DNA of 64,000 bases from Rhododendron vialii (taxonomy: Eukaryota > Streptophyta > Magnoliopsida > Ericales > Ericaceae), in the NCBI RefSeq assembly GCF_030253575.1, contig NC_080568.1:34715501-34779500 (forward strand). The letters are read 5' to 3'. How positions within the stretch are numbered: the stretch's first letter is position 1; each line of letters starts with the position of its first letter. Below, piece by piece: positions 32,100-44,402 of the stretch. A model generated the notes under the pieces. That model worked only from the letters and a program-made list of their open reading frames with translations, did not search any database and was not told where the DNA came from. Position numbers and translations under genes: made by a program.

Positions 32100-32520
32100 G
32101 CAGACAGCGACGTGTGAATTTTGCTAAGGAGTGTGAATTTATGATTTTAGGGGGTAAATTCTGAAAAATTGTGTAAATTCTACAAAGGACCTTTGCAGCC
32201 CCAAGAATTCACAAGCTCCCAAGAATTCTGGGGTGTGAATAGTGTAAAGAGGTGCGAATTTTGAAAAGAGGTGTGAATTTTAGTCATTTTGCAAGAATTT
32301 CACACCTCCCAAGAATGAAACGTGGTGTAAATTCTTGAGGTGTGAATTCTGGGGATATGAATAGTGCAGATGGGACGTGAATTCAGTAAAAAAAGATATA
32401 AATTTTAGGGTTGTGAATTCCGCAAAAATGTGAATTTTACAAAGGATGTATGAATTTTGGAAGGTGTGAATTCTGAGATGTGTGAATTCTTGAGGGTGTG
32501 AATTCTTAGGATTTGAAAAG
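32100..32520. repeat. Degenerate minisatellite of GTGTGAATTCT-like units
   Basis: Variants of GGTGTGAATTCT or GTGTGAATTTT recur more than 15 times, spaced mostly 12-30 bases apart, with some in inverse orientation (AGAATTCACAAGC, AATTTCACACCTCC). The array ends about 330 bp before the probable first exon of the coatomer gene. Confidence 0.75.
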
Positions 32521-32846
32521 TGATGGGACAAAATAGTAAAAGCATCTTAAAAAAAAGTCTAGATGAGATAGCACTTTAAAATAGGATTTGCATGGAACCC
32601 CATGTAAAATTTGGGGACCGGCCACGAATTTACCCCGTAATCAAACACACAGGCCCAGAGTTTTCGCGGAAAGAGCAGCTTGCTTAGCCCAATATCGGAA
32701 TTTGATTAGGCCCAACTACGCTTCAACTACACAGGCCCAGGACCTAATCGTTGATTGCCCGGATCCGGCCCATATATCCATGCATAACATAACAGCCTAC
32801 CGACGACCATCAAAGCAAACAGTGAAACGCAATGCGATTTCAATCC

Positions 32847-32871
32847 ATGGCGAGCTCTATCCTCTATCGAG

Positions 32872-32922
<51 letters not shown>

Positions 32923-35900
32923 AATTCCGATTCACAATGAGTTTGCTAAAATGCATTGATGATCTCTCTATTAATCTTAATCGTACTATGATGTATTTCA
33001 AAAACTCTCTGTTTCTCATTGAATGAAAGCTGAATTCACTACATTGAGCCTCATTTGCTCTGTTCTTTTTTTCTTCGTTGAGAACCTAGATAAGAAAGAT
33101 TGGTTAATGCCCTCGTGTTTCGATGTACCGTTGTCTTAGGATTTGTGTAATTTCGTCATTTGTTTTACCTTCTAACAAATTGATGCTCACTTGTCATAAA
33201 TGTGATTGCTGAAATTGGAAGTGGATTTGTAGAAATTTAGTCTTGACACTCGGACACACATAGGACCACAGTCGCTAAGATTCGATGTTCATGTATGTAA
33301 AAATGGAACCTTTTGTAGATTCACAATGGGAATTGGCGAGCATTTTGATCATCGCGAATGGAGCGTGTACAAGAAATTTCATAAATTTTATGAAGTCATA
33401 AAGTTGTTTGAATTTCAAGTTTTGATTTGAATACTGAATTGCATGTGTATGACTTCCACATTGTGTATTATTATCTGGCAGAACTTCCTATTGCGCTCTG
33501 GCAATTGGTATGTATCTCCATGAGAGGATTCCAACTATACAAAGTTTGTGAAATAAGAGCCTGTACAACAATCTTCACAAGTTTATGAACTCATAAAGTT
33601 GTTTGAAACTTTGAATCTTTAAGTTTGATTTGAATAGTGAAAAGTGAAAGCTATATAATCCACTTTCTATTGCAATTTTACAAAAATACCTATTCCTCAG
33701 GGAATTGTTTTGTAGATTTCAAAACTCTACTAAGATAGATCTCAAAAATATATATAAACTTTGTGAAAACAGACGTGTAGATTGGAAAGGTTATGGTATT
33801 TTTAAAGTTTGGAGAACTAGTTCAGCAAATTTAAGTTGTTGGGGAAATTACATGTATTTGTCTATTGGATACGAATCATACGATTCTTCCCTATACGAAA
33901 CACTCACACAAACACAATATTGGTTATGTTATACATATACCTTGACGGTTGGATAAGAGTTATTTCACTACTTTTTCTATGAGCTTTGGATTGCAAACTA
34001 GGCTCAAGTAGAATTCGGGCATTCTTCTCATTGCAACTGATTATGGTCATATATACTCCTTTGGCTTTGATTGAGTTTTATAGGAGACTTGCCCTAGTAT
34101 AAAAGGCATTCTTCTCTTGGATTCCGAAGGGAAGCGTGTAGCAGTCAAGTACTACTCCGACGATTGGCCAACTATTAGTGCAAAATCAGCTTTTGAAAAG
34201 TCTGTGTTTACCAGAACTCAAAAGGCAAATGCTCGGACGGAAGGTATGCTCAAAAAGGCAATCCTATTGCGTGCCAGTGTGTGTTATGTGCACTCATGCA
34301 TGTGCGTGTAATTCTTTTATGTTGGCAGAATGATTATTGGTTATAAGTGTGCGTTAATATTTTTTCATGTACACTTATATTGCCATACACAGCGGATATT
34401 GCAATGTTTGATAACTATATCGTTGTCTATAAGTTCGTCCAAGACCTCCACTTCTTTGTAATTGGAGCTGATGTTGAAAATGAACTATTCCTGGCCACAG
34501 TTCTCCAAGGATTCATTGATGCAGTTTCCTTTCTCCTCAGGTTGTGTTGATCATAATGTTGACCGTAGTTCCTCAGTTCTAAATTCCATGGTTTCCAGTT
34601 TATGATCAGCTGTCTAATCTAGTGGTGTTCATGTTATAGGAGTAATTTTGACAAAATAGAGGCACTCGCGAATTTAGATCTTATTCTTCTATGCCTGGAT
34701 GAGATGGTTGATGGAGGGTATGCAATATGCACCTTTGTAGTCATATATCATAATAACAATACACTTTCGCATGATTTTGAGCCTTAGGTTCTCCTATTCA
34801 ATATGTTAATTTTTTTTGCTTTAGGTACTCAAAGGCTGGTCATTCCCTATTAGAAAGTAGCGTTGCACCAATTGGCTAGTGTTTTCTGAAGCAATTTATT
34901 GGTCTAAAAAAAAGCAAGTGTATTGTGCAACAATCTCCAAAAGTTAGCTTTAGGTGCTTTTCATTGGCGTTCGAGATCAAACTTCAAGATTAGTTTGCAG
35001 AAACCTACATTGATGCTTCCACATGTAGTAGTGATGTTTATTTGCTTCCATGTTAGAAGTAGCTGAGGTGTTGTTGCTTACCGCGCAAAGCCAATCATTT
35101 TTCCCTTCAAATTTGTCCTTCCATTTCCAGGATAACTAAGTCCTCCAATTCATTTTATAAAATATCGATGTCCTGACTCCTAAATAGTAATGAATTTTAC
35201 CCAATCAGCTCCACTAGCCATCGATTTCTTTCCAACTTTTTCCTCTCTCATTCATAACATGTCATTTCTTGCTAAAGTAACTGTTCTACCTTCTATCTCC
35301 AGCTTTGTCTTGGTCTCAATCAATACTGGGAATTATTTCGGATATCATGACACATGCATATTAGCGTATTTACTATTCAGAGATATCACTGGAAATAGGG
35401 AACTCTTACAGCCTTGCCAATTTTCCTTGTATGGAGACGACTTATCTGTCCTATATTACTTGCTCAGCACTAATCTGTCCTATATTTACTTGCTTTGCAC
35501 TAAATAATTTTATTCTTTTGTTGAAGATGCTATTTTCGGTAAGGAAAGATTCACTGTTTAAGTGTGTTTGTGGCAGCATGATCCTTGAAAATGATGGCAA
35601 TATAATTTCCGGAAAAGTGGAGACCCATAGCAGAGATGAAGCGGCACCCTTGGCTGACCAGGTAAAGGAAATTAGATACGATAACCTTCAACCGTATGAC
35701 CATAGAAATGACTCCAGATTTTGGTGAGTTTCAGTAAACCAGTTGGGTACCCCGGCACTCTATATTGACAGATGCCAAATTTTACATTTTCTTCACTTTG
35801 TTATGTCGTGCAACTTGTATAAATTGGTAGACGTATTTGCAAATTACAACTGAGGGTGCACATCAATGGGCCAGATAACGGTACTAATAGGTATCCAAGC

Positions 35901-36458
35901 CCTTTGTTTTCAAAAAAACAAAAGAACTCTTAGGCGGGCTGCGCTGATCTGGTTTTCAAAAAATATTGTCAAGTCCATTTTATTTAAATGGGTTTAAAAA
36001 TTCTACCTGGCCCAGTTTCATGGACCTAAATATCAATCATGTACCTTTAGAAAAGCAAATTGAGTTGGGCGGGCTTGCGAGTTTGTATACACCCCTAAAT
36101 TGAGATTTTACCATCTATGTGTATTGCTCAAGAGAGAAACTTATTAACAACAGAGCCATGAACAAGTTATTCACGGCTTTGCGCAATCTCAGTCGTCCAT
36201 TTTAGCAATCAATGGTCCGGATTTAAAAAAAAAAACTATCCACTAAACTCTTCTAGCGAATAATTTTTTAAAATTTGGACCATCCAAAACATTTTTGAAC
36301 GAATCTTTGTTTATGGGTTACTTCGTAAAGAAGTTTTTTCTCATTGTTCAATATCTCCATTGTAATCTAACTCGAAGTCTTCAACAATACATCGACAGAC
36401 TCTCAGTCAAGCTTTGGCTACAGCACGTGAACATTTGACAAGATCCCTTCTCAGATGA
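32847..36458 (+). CDS. Coatomer subunit zeta (COPI)
   Basis: Small adaptin-like subunit of the COPI coat that drives Golgi-to-ER and intra-Golgi vesicle budding, partnering gamma-COP. Five exons are secure: 34084-34243, 34393-34540, 34640-34717, 35577-35661 and 36399-36458. They splice in phase to [91 protein letters not shown] and, at the end, [19 protein letters not shown]: 176 residues of the longin-like fold, nearly the full length of plant zeta-COP (about 177-185). Exon 1 must supply only the start. The best candidate is 32847-32870 (MASSILYR) with a GTATCT donor, phase 0; an in-frame ATG lies 15 bases further up. This exon is less certain (about 0.45) than the rest. A (CT)n tract opens the 1.2-kb intron 1. 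Confidence 0.92.
32871..32917. repeat. (CT)n microsatellite at the coatomer gene 5' end
   Basis: About 21 CT units follow the presumed exon 1 donor; if that donor is not used they would lie in the transcript leader. Confidence 0.95.
35845..36115. mobile_element. Probable nonautonomous DNA element in the last coatomer intron
   Basis: GAGGGTGCACATCAATGGGCC at the left and GAGTTTGTATACACCCCTA at the right are imperfect inverse ends, with GGCGGGCT in both halves (35934 and 36068). This layout is common among plant nonautonomous DNA elements. No target duplication was confirmed. Confidence 0.4.
36145..36360. mobile_element. MITE-like sequence related to the hairpin at 42032-42176
   Basis: TTATTCACGGCTTTGCGCAA followed by TCTCAGTCGTCCA is close to TTATTCACGGCTCTACGCAA plus TCTCGGCCGTCCA at 42033. 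Here the inverted partner arm is decayed. It lies within the final intron of the coatomer zeta gene, about 40-250 bp before the last exon. Confidence 0.5.
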
Positions 36459-38985
36459 AGTAGTATCTCATAGTACTTACAGGAAACAAGTTCCTTTCAT
36501 TCTTTATTTAAAACTGTTTCGCGATTTGGTGAGACAGCTGTTTATTTCACTTCCAATTTTACTACTATATAATTGGTTTCTTAATAATCCCATTGTCGTT
36601 TTTACTACTTTTTTCCCTGCATTGTCGGTATATGATTTGATTAATAATTAATGTTATAGGTGCAATTAGCTACACTATGATTGGATATTAGAGGAGGAAG
36701 GAAGAGGGTGTTGTTACAGTATTTTTTTAATACTACTACTAGGAGGATTAACGACTGGTGACCCAATCATAAACCATTGGCGTATTTGACAGTTGGCTGG
36801 CAATAGCCATTCTATATTGAGAAAAAACTTCTTACTGGAATTTTCCGTGAATAATTGTTTACAGAGGTGAATCGCACACGTCTGTTTCGGCTTTGGACAA
36901 TTTGGAAAAGTTTCATTTAAATCCTGACTTTCTAAGTTTCAAAGCCAAAACAGAAAACCGAGATCGTGCGGGCTCCGTAAATAAGGAAATCACAACCCTC
37001 CGTACGTGAATAAGTAAATCTCTTCTATATTTCTATCATCTGGACCCAATCTTGCTTGACAGGCATTACTTATGGGGTTGTTCCCAACAACACCACAAAA
37101 CAGGTGCAGGGCTTTGCTTTATGAACCCACCCCAGGAGGCCCCATTAAGTAGAGCCAATGCGAATTTTACGTATCTGCAAGTATGAGATATCAACAAGTC
37201 CATATAAGCTAGGAGAGTAATGTATCTATAGCTCCAATGGTTAATCCGGTTGATTTGTGAGTTTACTATTTTGCTCCCCACATAATTAATCATTATTCGA
37301 TTATTAGGGTTAGATCGCAATAAAAATATAATTTATTGTGAATTCCGTAGTTCCAGCGTGAATGGCCTGTCTTTGACCGGCCGGATTGAGAAGAAGATTA
37401 GTTGAGATGGACGTAAGCTGTCCGAACACCCTTGACTATCAGAAAAGAAGAAGAAGAGAGTAATGTACCTATCATAGGGGGGGTGGGGGGGGATTTATTC
37501 TTAAATTAGACAATTTTTGTTCATCAGATTGGAAAATAACACCTTTTTTCTGGGCCAATATTTCTATTTTCACATTTTTAAAGAAGGAAAAATATCAACT
37601 TCTTACTATCTTATAAGCCTAACGATATAAAACTCTTATAAGCCTAACTAAAAATGCTAAATCCAGCTCATTCTAATGATGATGATGTTTTTGTACAAAA
37701 TGACTAATAAAAATCCGATTATACGTTCAACAATATGGAGCCGGCCCTCTTTGAAGTCAAGCTGCAGCCTCTTAGACTATAGTTTTTTTTTTTTTTGAAC
37801 TGTCTCTTAGAATATAGTTTGGTCAAGGAATATTGCTTAATGCTTTGGTCCTCTTTTCTGTTGAGTCGTCCCCATTTGGAGTATTACTAGATTTTTACAT
37901 GGAATGAGACTTTTGCGACTTTGTCAATGGCTGTTTCCGTCAAACGAGAAACCTTGGCCTCTTAGTCGTGTAATCCTTTAAAATGCCGTTCTTAATCTTC
38001 ACTCTCGCGAATTTTGTAGTGTGGTAAGATTTCAAAGATGTTGTCATGCACGTTCGCACTTACGCTCTCATTCATGCATGTGCACGCAAATTATATGACT
38101 TTCGTTACAACACCGTCATAATCGGGAGGGACTTGTAGCAATCAATTAATTAGCCCACAGTGGAAGTTTTGCAAAAGGTCAAAAACCTATCTATCAGGCA
38201 GTTGCTTGTGTTTGTAAATATATCTGAATAGCACCGGGACAAGTCATGTGAATATGGTTCGTTGAATCAGAGCCCTATGTGCAGTGTTTATGATTCTGCG
38301 GTCCGATGATAACTAAGATTTGCATGTAGTATTATGATCCGAATCACTCATTTTATAAAGTTTGTTGAGCAACTTATTTATACAAAGAAATCTATTTAAC
38401 TGACATTTATGACCAGATAATCAAGATACACTTGCTTAATTACACACTACTAGTGTTATGCCCGTTCGGTGCACGGGACAAAAAAAAATCACATTGTTTT
38501 TTTCGGCTTCGTATTTCAAATGGGCACAACGCTAGTTGATAAAAAACTTAGTTTTTTTGCCTGTCTCGTGCTCAATGCACGCTAGCAGTAGTCTTGTTCT
38601 ATGAATTGAATGACATATGTGTGGTGAAAAATAAATTTGGGACACTGCCACAGGCATAAAATAATTTTCTCCATATTCACACCCCTCCCACGTCTCTCTC
38701 TCTCTGTATAAAAACAACATAAATAAGTTAGAAAATTATAATTGGGAGTTTGGATGTTTTGCAAGCAAAGCACATGTACTTGTACTTAGTATGTAGTAAT
38801 ATTGATGGATGCCCCGCGTAACCGCGTTCCTCTTAATCAATTTCTCTTTCCTCGATCGTTTTCTAGATGGTCGCACGTTTAGGAAACGGAACAAAAATCA
38901 ATCGTGGGTCTACTGTCTAAAATAATAATACGGAGTACTCCTATTTAGTACTCCAATTTGGCAACCTCGTTGTCCGACCAACCAT
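36459..38985. other. Coatomer 3' UTR and intergenic spacer
   Basis: The first 200 bases are transcript-like. Beyond that no exon was recognised. A GGGGGGGTGGGGGGGG run lies at about 37478-37492. A fragment related to the left arm of the MITE at 6843 is at about 38336-38385. Confidence 0.4.
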
Positions 38986-38989
38986 CATT

Positions 38990-39262
38990 TAAGAGAGAGA
39001 TTTGAAAAGATCTGCTTCAAGCGTATCTACCGCGAAGGCAACCAATGTGCCGATGCCCTCGCAAATGAGATTTCAATCTCAGTGAGAGATATGCATATCG
39101 TATTTTTATATTCCGTCATGTATTATTAATTTATACTTTATGCAGACATTATTGGGAAACAATATTCCAGGGACGTACTGTCTTAATTTCTTTTAATGAA
39201 GTTCCAGTTTATCCTGTTCAAAAAAATAATAAAAAGTTCCCGTTTACCAAAAAAAAAAAAAT
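38990..39262 (+). mobile_element. LINE 3' fragment with RNase H remnant
   Basis: The reading FEKICFKRIYREGNQCADAL then ANEISISV matches the C-terminal RNase H-type end (YREGNxCADALAN) carried by plant L1-like elements. It is followed by the usual tail TTTAATGAAGTTCCAGTTTA and short A-runs at 39223-39236 and 39249-39261. Only the end of the element remains; the 5' boundary is approximate. Confidence 0.7.
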
Positions 39263-41311
39263 GAAAACTACTCTACGCCAGTTTTTTGTTTGTTTCTTCG
39301 ATAGAGACCCGCCCTTGGATATTCAAACGTTGGAAGCCACCCTGGGTGACTTTCCAAGAACCAGCCAACGATGGGAATCCAAACGTTGGATATAAGCTAG
39401 GAATGATATCGGTTCGGTTCGGTCGGTGTTTGACCATTTTCATCACCGAACCTAACTTGTAGGGTTAGAGAAGAAGAAGTAGCTGCCATGGCGTACGTGG
39501 AGGTGTCAATTGTGGAGGGTCTAATCTGTTTTGACGGAACAACGGTGGGGAGAAGTGTTTTTAGGGTTCTTTTTCAATCAAGTATAACGTGTGAGGTGGG
39601 GACGAACGAGATGGACGGCTAGGATTAAAGGAATAATTATCCTTACTTAAACTAATCGTGAGAAGACATAAGATGTGAAGATGACGACAACGCGGATATC
39701 TTATTAACAATTGGCGTGCTATATATGTAACCCTTTTTCCTGATCAATAAGATTAGACCGATAATGCTTAATTAAAAAAATACATTTACCCATTTACATT
39801 TTACAACTTCAGTCTAAAAAATTACTACTACGATAATTTTCTGAGTACACTGTTTAAGAAAATCTAAAACCAAAAGAAGTTCAAAAAAAAAGGGACAAAC
39901 TTCATTTAGATTCCCTGTGATTTGCTCGATGTGCAAATTGCATCCCTGACTTTCACTTATCACCGCATAAATCCATGTAGTTTGTGGACTAAAAACACGT
40001 ACACCATCAATTAACATAACATCTGTTAATGTTGCTTGTAAGGCAAATGATTTTGACACTTCATTTTTTTATTATAACACTTCAAAACTTGTATTTTAGT
40101 GTAAAAATTATACATAATAAGATACATTGAAAGATAAATTTTGGAGTGCCATCATAAAAAATTGGAGTGCTAAAATCATTTTCTAAGTCCTTATTGCCCG
40201 TCTTCTTCCTCCTTTTCCGAACTAAACACCTCGTTTTCTTTTCCAAGTCTTTTTTTTACAAGTCTATGGCAAGTCAATTGGGTGTACGTGAAAGCAGAGA
40301 ATCTACTTCTCCCATAGCATGATTCCACCCCAACTTTACCTCATATAAGTCTGCCTCATGATCAACGAGAAATCGGCCAAATCACAACACGCAAGTAGAA
40401 AACGCAAACAGAAAGAAAAAAAAAAAACACGCAAAGATTTTTATGTGATTTTCCAACTGTGTAATGGAGTATATAATCGAGTAAAAAATGGTTCATCAAG
40501 TGGAGTACAAATTATGTCGAGTGTTGTGCATAACAAGTGTTTGTAACCTATTGTTTATATCATCAATTAACGTGACATTTTTTTCTAGGTTTTGAGGGTT
40601 TTGCCCACTGGATCCCTACGATCTGGCTAGGCAAGTCAAATCCCAAATAAATAATCATAGGCTTTTTACCAACCCTACATGTAAGCTTTCTAATTCTAAC
40701 CATCATTCAGCCCCAAAATGGATGAAAGATTAATCGTCGCCCACTAGCTTTAACTAGCACAATACCACTAACATCTAATGTGACTTCGAGCAGCCGGCTC
40801 ATTCAATTGTTTTGCGGAACTTGGGGCTGGGCTGGAGTAATGGTCTTGAGGAAGTGGTAGCATGTGGTCTCCAAAGTCCAAACACTTTTTTTCCTCTATA
40901 AAATTACACAAATGTGTTGTAGAGGGAATTTGGATGAGACGATCATCCAAAAACATTCAATAACTTTCTTCTTTCACGCTTATTTTTTCGACGAACAAGA
41001 TCATCTCAGATAATATATAATAAAAAAATACAGTACAATAAAAGTGGACACTACCGGTCCGGAACCAAACAAAACAAAAAGAAAAGTCGTCTGGAACCAA
41101 GGTGCCAGAGTCGGATCCGTCGATCACACTCGTGAAAGGGAGTTAGAGTGGCCAAGTCTTGGAACCAGCTCAGCGGCGACGGTGGCGGCGTCTGTGGCGG
41201 GAATGAGCTCAAGTTGGTGCAGCGGGACATTCAGGAGAGTTTGCTCTGTGTCCGTACCTGGCTCAACCCTACTTCACTATATCAATGATCCACGACCCTC
41301 GGATTTGGTAA
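39263..41311. other. Intergenic DNA, nothing firmly recognised
   Basis: A GGTTCGGTTCGGTCGGTG patch (39413-39430) with its inverse CACCGAACC nearby is a common plant repeat motif. Open frames at 40768-40956 (-) and 41044-41436 (+) were examined and not recognised. Confidence 0.4.
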
Positions 41312-41552
41312 GGCTCTGTTCCAGTTTCTTGGAAAAAGAACTTTTTGAAAAGAAAAGTAATTTCAAGCTCAAAAATCATGTGTTTACACAAATAATTTTT
41401 TTACCAATATGGATTTTGTTTGATAGATTTTATTGAAATCTTTTAAACGGTGCAAAAAAAATTGAAAAATTATTTTTCATTTTCATTATATTTGAGCTTG
41501 AAATTATTCTTTTTTTGAAAAAGAAGATTTAAAAAAAAAGTGGAACGGCACC
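41312..41552. mobile_element. Tourist-like (PIF/Harbinger) MITE, copy 2
   Basis: Termini GGCTCTGTTCCAGTTTC and GTGGAACGGCACC are inverse; TAA flanks both sides (41309-41311 and 41553-41555). It aligns over its length with 2839-3083. The better-preserved termini and duplication suggest this copy is the younger one. Confidence 0.85.
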
Positions 41553-41555
41553 TAA

Positions 41556-42776
41556 ATTCCCTATAGGAGAAAGACATTATGCGAAATTGACAATCATGAT
41601 TTTCCAAAATATGTCTCGGATTTCTCAAATAAAAACGATAATACCAAAATATGTATTTTATTTATGTCAAAATTTCTGTGCTACAAGGACTTCGTGCATT
41701 AAAAGCTGCCATCACAAAAACGGTGTTTGGCGTTATCATTTTCCTTGCTCTTGGGTTTGCTCTATGTCTTGTGCATGTGACACGAAGAGAAATTTTTGGG
41801 TGCTGTAGTACCCGTCGGCAATTTCAGCCTTCTAAATGTGTTTTGAATGATCCATATTTATTTCGGCTCTCTCCCTCCACTCGACTACTCTCTTTCTTCT
41901 TTTTCTCTCTCTAAAATTCGGACGGTCCAAAACATGTTTGGATAGCTGGAATCGCCGACGAGATACCACGTGTGTGGTACCCACCCGACACACAAAAACT
42001 TCTCGACACTTCGGTTTGCTTACAGGGAGAATAAGTTATTCACGGCTCTACGCAATCTCGGCCGTCCAAAAGTATTTTGAACGATTCTTAAATTCAAAAT
42101 CGTTCAAAATACTTTTCGATTTTGAATTTAAGAATCGTTCAAAATACTTTTGGACAACTAAAATTGCGTAGAGCCGTGAATGGCTGTGGAACCAATCGAA
42201 GTATCGTGAAATCAGGTTCCACTATTTTTTTGAAGTTCTGTACTCGTATGAATTTTGCTGTAGCTGAGACCAACATACTAACGGCCCTGATCATCTAGTG
42301 CGCAGTGGGCCCAACCACTTGCTCAAAGTGAGTTCGACGTTTGTACTCTGGGACCCGCAACCTAGGTAAAGAGAGAAGACTCTTGACTCGTTCGTCTTTC
42401 CTTTGTGCAATTTGCTAGCCTTTTTTGCCTGCTTATTTCTCTACATTACTTACTCCACTATTTTGCATAATTTTATTTACTCAATTTCGTATTCGGAATT
42501 ATTCGATACAGGCGGGCATCACAATGAAATCCAAATTTATCGGACAATTTTAGACATATTTATCTATCACGAAACTCACAAGTACTAGACGATTACTGAC
42601 ACATCTACGTCTGGATATCTAGGTCGAAAAAATTAAAATACAGGGCGGATACATACTGGCACAATAAAATAAAACGGAAAATTGCAGCGGAAATTACACA
42701 CTCAGAAAAATACCGCAAAATCCTGGCATTGGGTCGGACTTTGAACGGGAGACGGTCTTTGTTTTGGGTCTAGCTC
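41556..42776. other. Intergenic DNA with a hairpin element
   Basis: Apart from the hairpin at 42032-42176 and a weak relative of the 24111 hairpin at about 41635-41750, no feature was recognised. Confidence 0.4.
42032..42176. mobile_element. Hairpin MITE
   Basis: The arms ATTCACGGCTCTACGCAA and AAAAGTATTTTGAACGATTC recur inverted as GAATCGTTCAAAATACTTTT and TTGCGTAGAGCCGTGAAT. The centre duplicates ATTCTTAAATTCAAAATCG with its own inverse, so most of the 145 bp can pair. Noncoding. Confidence 0.75.
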
Positions 42777-44402
42777 TCTAGATTCCCTCTCTCTCTTCTG
42801 TCTCTCTCTTAACCCCCTTCGTCTTCGTTGCGATCTCTGCAACTTTCAAGGCTCTTTCATGATCCCAATTGTGGAAGATCGTAAACGCTAGATTTGCCAG
42901 GTACCCACTTTCCCTCTCTCTTCATTGCATTCATCGGGACTATGCGTGTATATAATTTGGCTAGATTTGAAATTTTAATTATGATCTTTCTGTGGTTTTT
43001 TTTAGTCGGAGGAATTTGCAATTGGGTTGGGTCCTTCATCTTGTTGAAGTTTCTTTTTTCAAAATTTCAGCTGTGAAGGTTGTGATTTTCTTTTCTTTTC
43101 TTTTTTTTCCCTCTTATCAAGTTCGTTACCCACCAGAAAACAAGTTCGTTATTTCTTGATTTTCTTGACAGCTTGTAAATTTGGAGTACGCAGTTTTAAA
43201 TTGGGTATTTTTTTTCTTCCTTTTTGCTGATTCTTATAGTTGAACCAAATCAAACCAAACTGAGTCTTCTACCTGAATCATATTTTTTTATTGAGCTCTG
43301 TCTCGGCTACCTCTTCACATAGATTTAGTAAGCCTAAGTCCTTTCGTATCACGGCATCCAAAGTCAGTTTAGGCCTCGACTCTTCCCTAGCTCGACTATC
43401 TGCTAGTATCATGTCACTGTTCTTGACTATGTAGGTCTATGAAAAATATGTCCAAACCACCTTAATCTATTTTCTCTCAAGTTATTATGTATAAGTACAA
43501 CTCCAAATGTCTCATGAATAGTTTCGTTTCTATTTCTATCGCTCTTAGTCTTACCACACATCCACCTTAACATCTTTATTTTAGCTACTTACTTGTTGCT
43601 TCTTATTTTTGAACTAAGTGTGAAATTTTTCTTGTTTAATCTTTTTTTTTTGTGGGTGTGTTTGATTGGCTCTTGGTTAATCTTGTTGTCATTAGCTCTA
43701 GATGTAATAGATACAAGTAAAATATGTCCAAACCACCTTAATCTATTTTCTCTCAAGTTATTATGTATAAGTACAACTCCAAATGTCTCACGAATAGTTT
43801 CGTTTCTATTTCTATCGCTCTTAGTCTTACCACACATCCACCTTAACATCTTTATTTTAGCTACTTACTTGTTGCTTCTTATTTTTTGAACTAAGTGTGA
43901 AATTTTTCTTGTTTAATCTTTTTTTTTTTGTGGGTGTGTTTGATTGGCTCTTGGTTAATCTTGTTGTCATTAGCTCTAGATGTTATAGATACAAGTGTGG
44001 GAACAAAAGTTGAACTCGAATTTGATTTTCGGTGTGATGATTGTATAGACTTTAGTGCATTTGCTGTTATAATGAGATATAAATTCCATTTTTTTTGGTA
44101 AGTAATGAAAGTTTGATTCATTTACTTCTAAATCTTAATAACATATTCTTTATAAGATCATGGTCAATGACTCAATATTCTTCCAAAAAGGTGTATGTTA
44201 ATGGTTTTGATATAATCACAGGTTAGTCTTTCTTGCAAATCGAGAAATCTCCGCTCGCGACTTAAATTTTTATCCGGGCGTATTTAATTCTTTCTTGGAG
44301 GGGTATATATAGTTCAGAAAAGGCACAGTTTGGGTGCTTTTTTTTTCTTTCTGGAGTTGGTTATGTGGTACTAGAACTTGGTTGGATTGAGACCTAGAAA
44401 AA
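42777..44402 (+). promoter_or_regulatory. Probable leader exon and 5' UTR intron of the flippase gene
   Basis: A CT-rich stretch (42780-42815) leads to GATTTGCCAG|GTACCC (donor at 42901), which looks like the end of an untranslated exon. The intervening sequence to the ATG at 44403 has no other gene, and a CACAG acceptor at about 44221 would complete a leader intron of about 1.3 kb. This is inferred from layout only; a transcript is needed to prove it. Confidence 0.45.
43262..43996 (-). mobile_element. RTE-type LINE relic with internal tandem duplication
   Basis: On the minus strand MLRWMCGKTKSDRNRNETIR, then HNNLRENRLRWFGHI, followed by decayed SRGLN..LWMP..YERT..AY, matches the end of plant RTE reverse transcriptase (RMLRWMCG...RLRWFGH...GRPKLTLDAVIRKDL). 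The segment 43443-43718 is repeated as 43719-43996 with an offset of 276-278 bp and only a handful of differences. The duplication is therefore much younger than the decay of the LINE. It lies in the presumed leader intron of the flippase gene. Confidence 0.8.

Noticed and set aside
32280-32531. Minus-strand open frame with repeated NSH/EFT residues
   Set aside because: Translation of the degenerate minisatellite, not a protein.
41044-41436. 130-residue open frame beginning MDTTGPEPNKTKRK
   Set aside because: It runs into the Tourist MITE at 41312 and has no recognisable domain. It could be a gene fragment, but nothing supports that.
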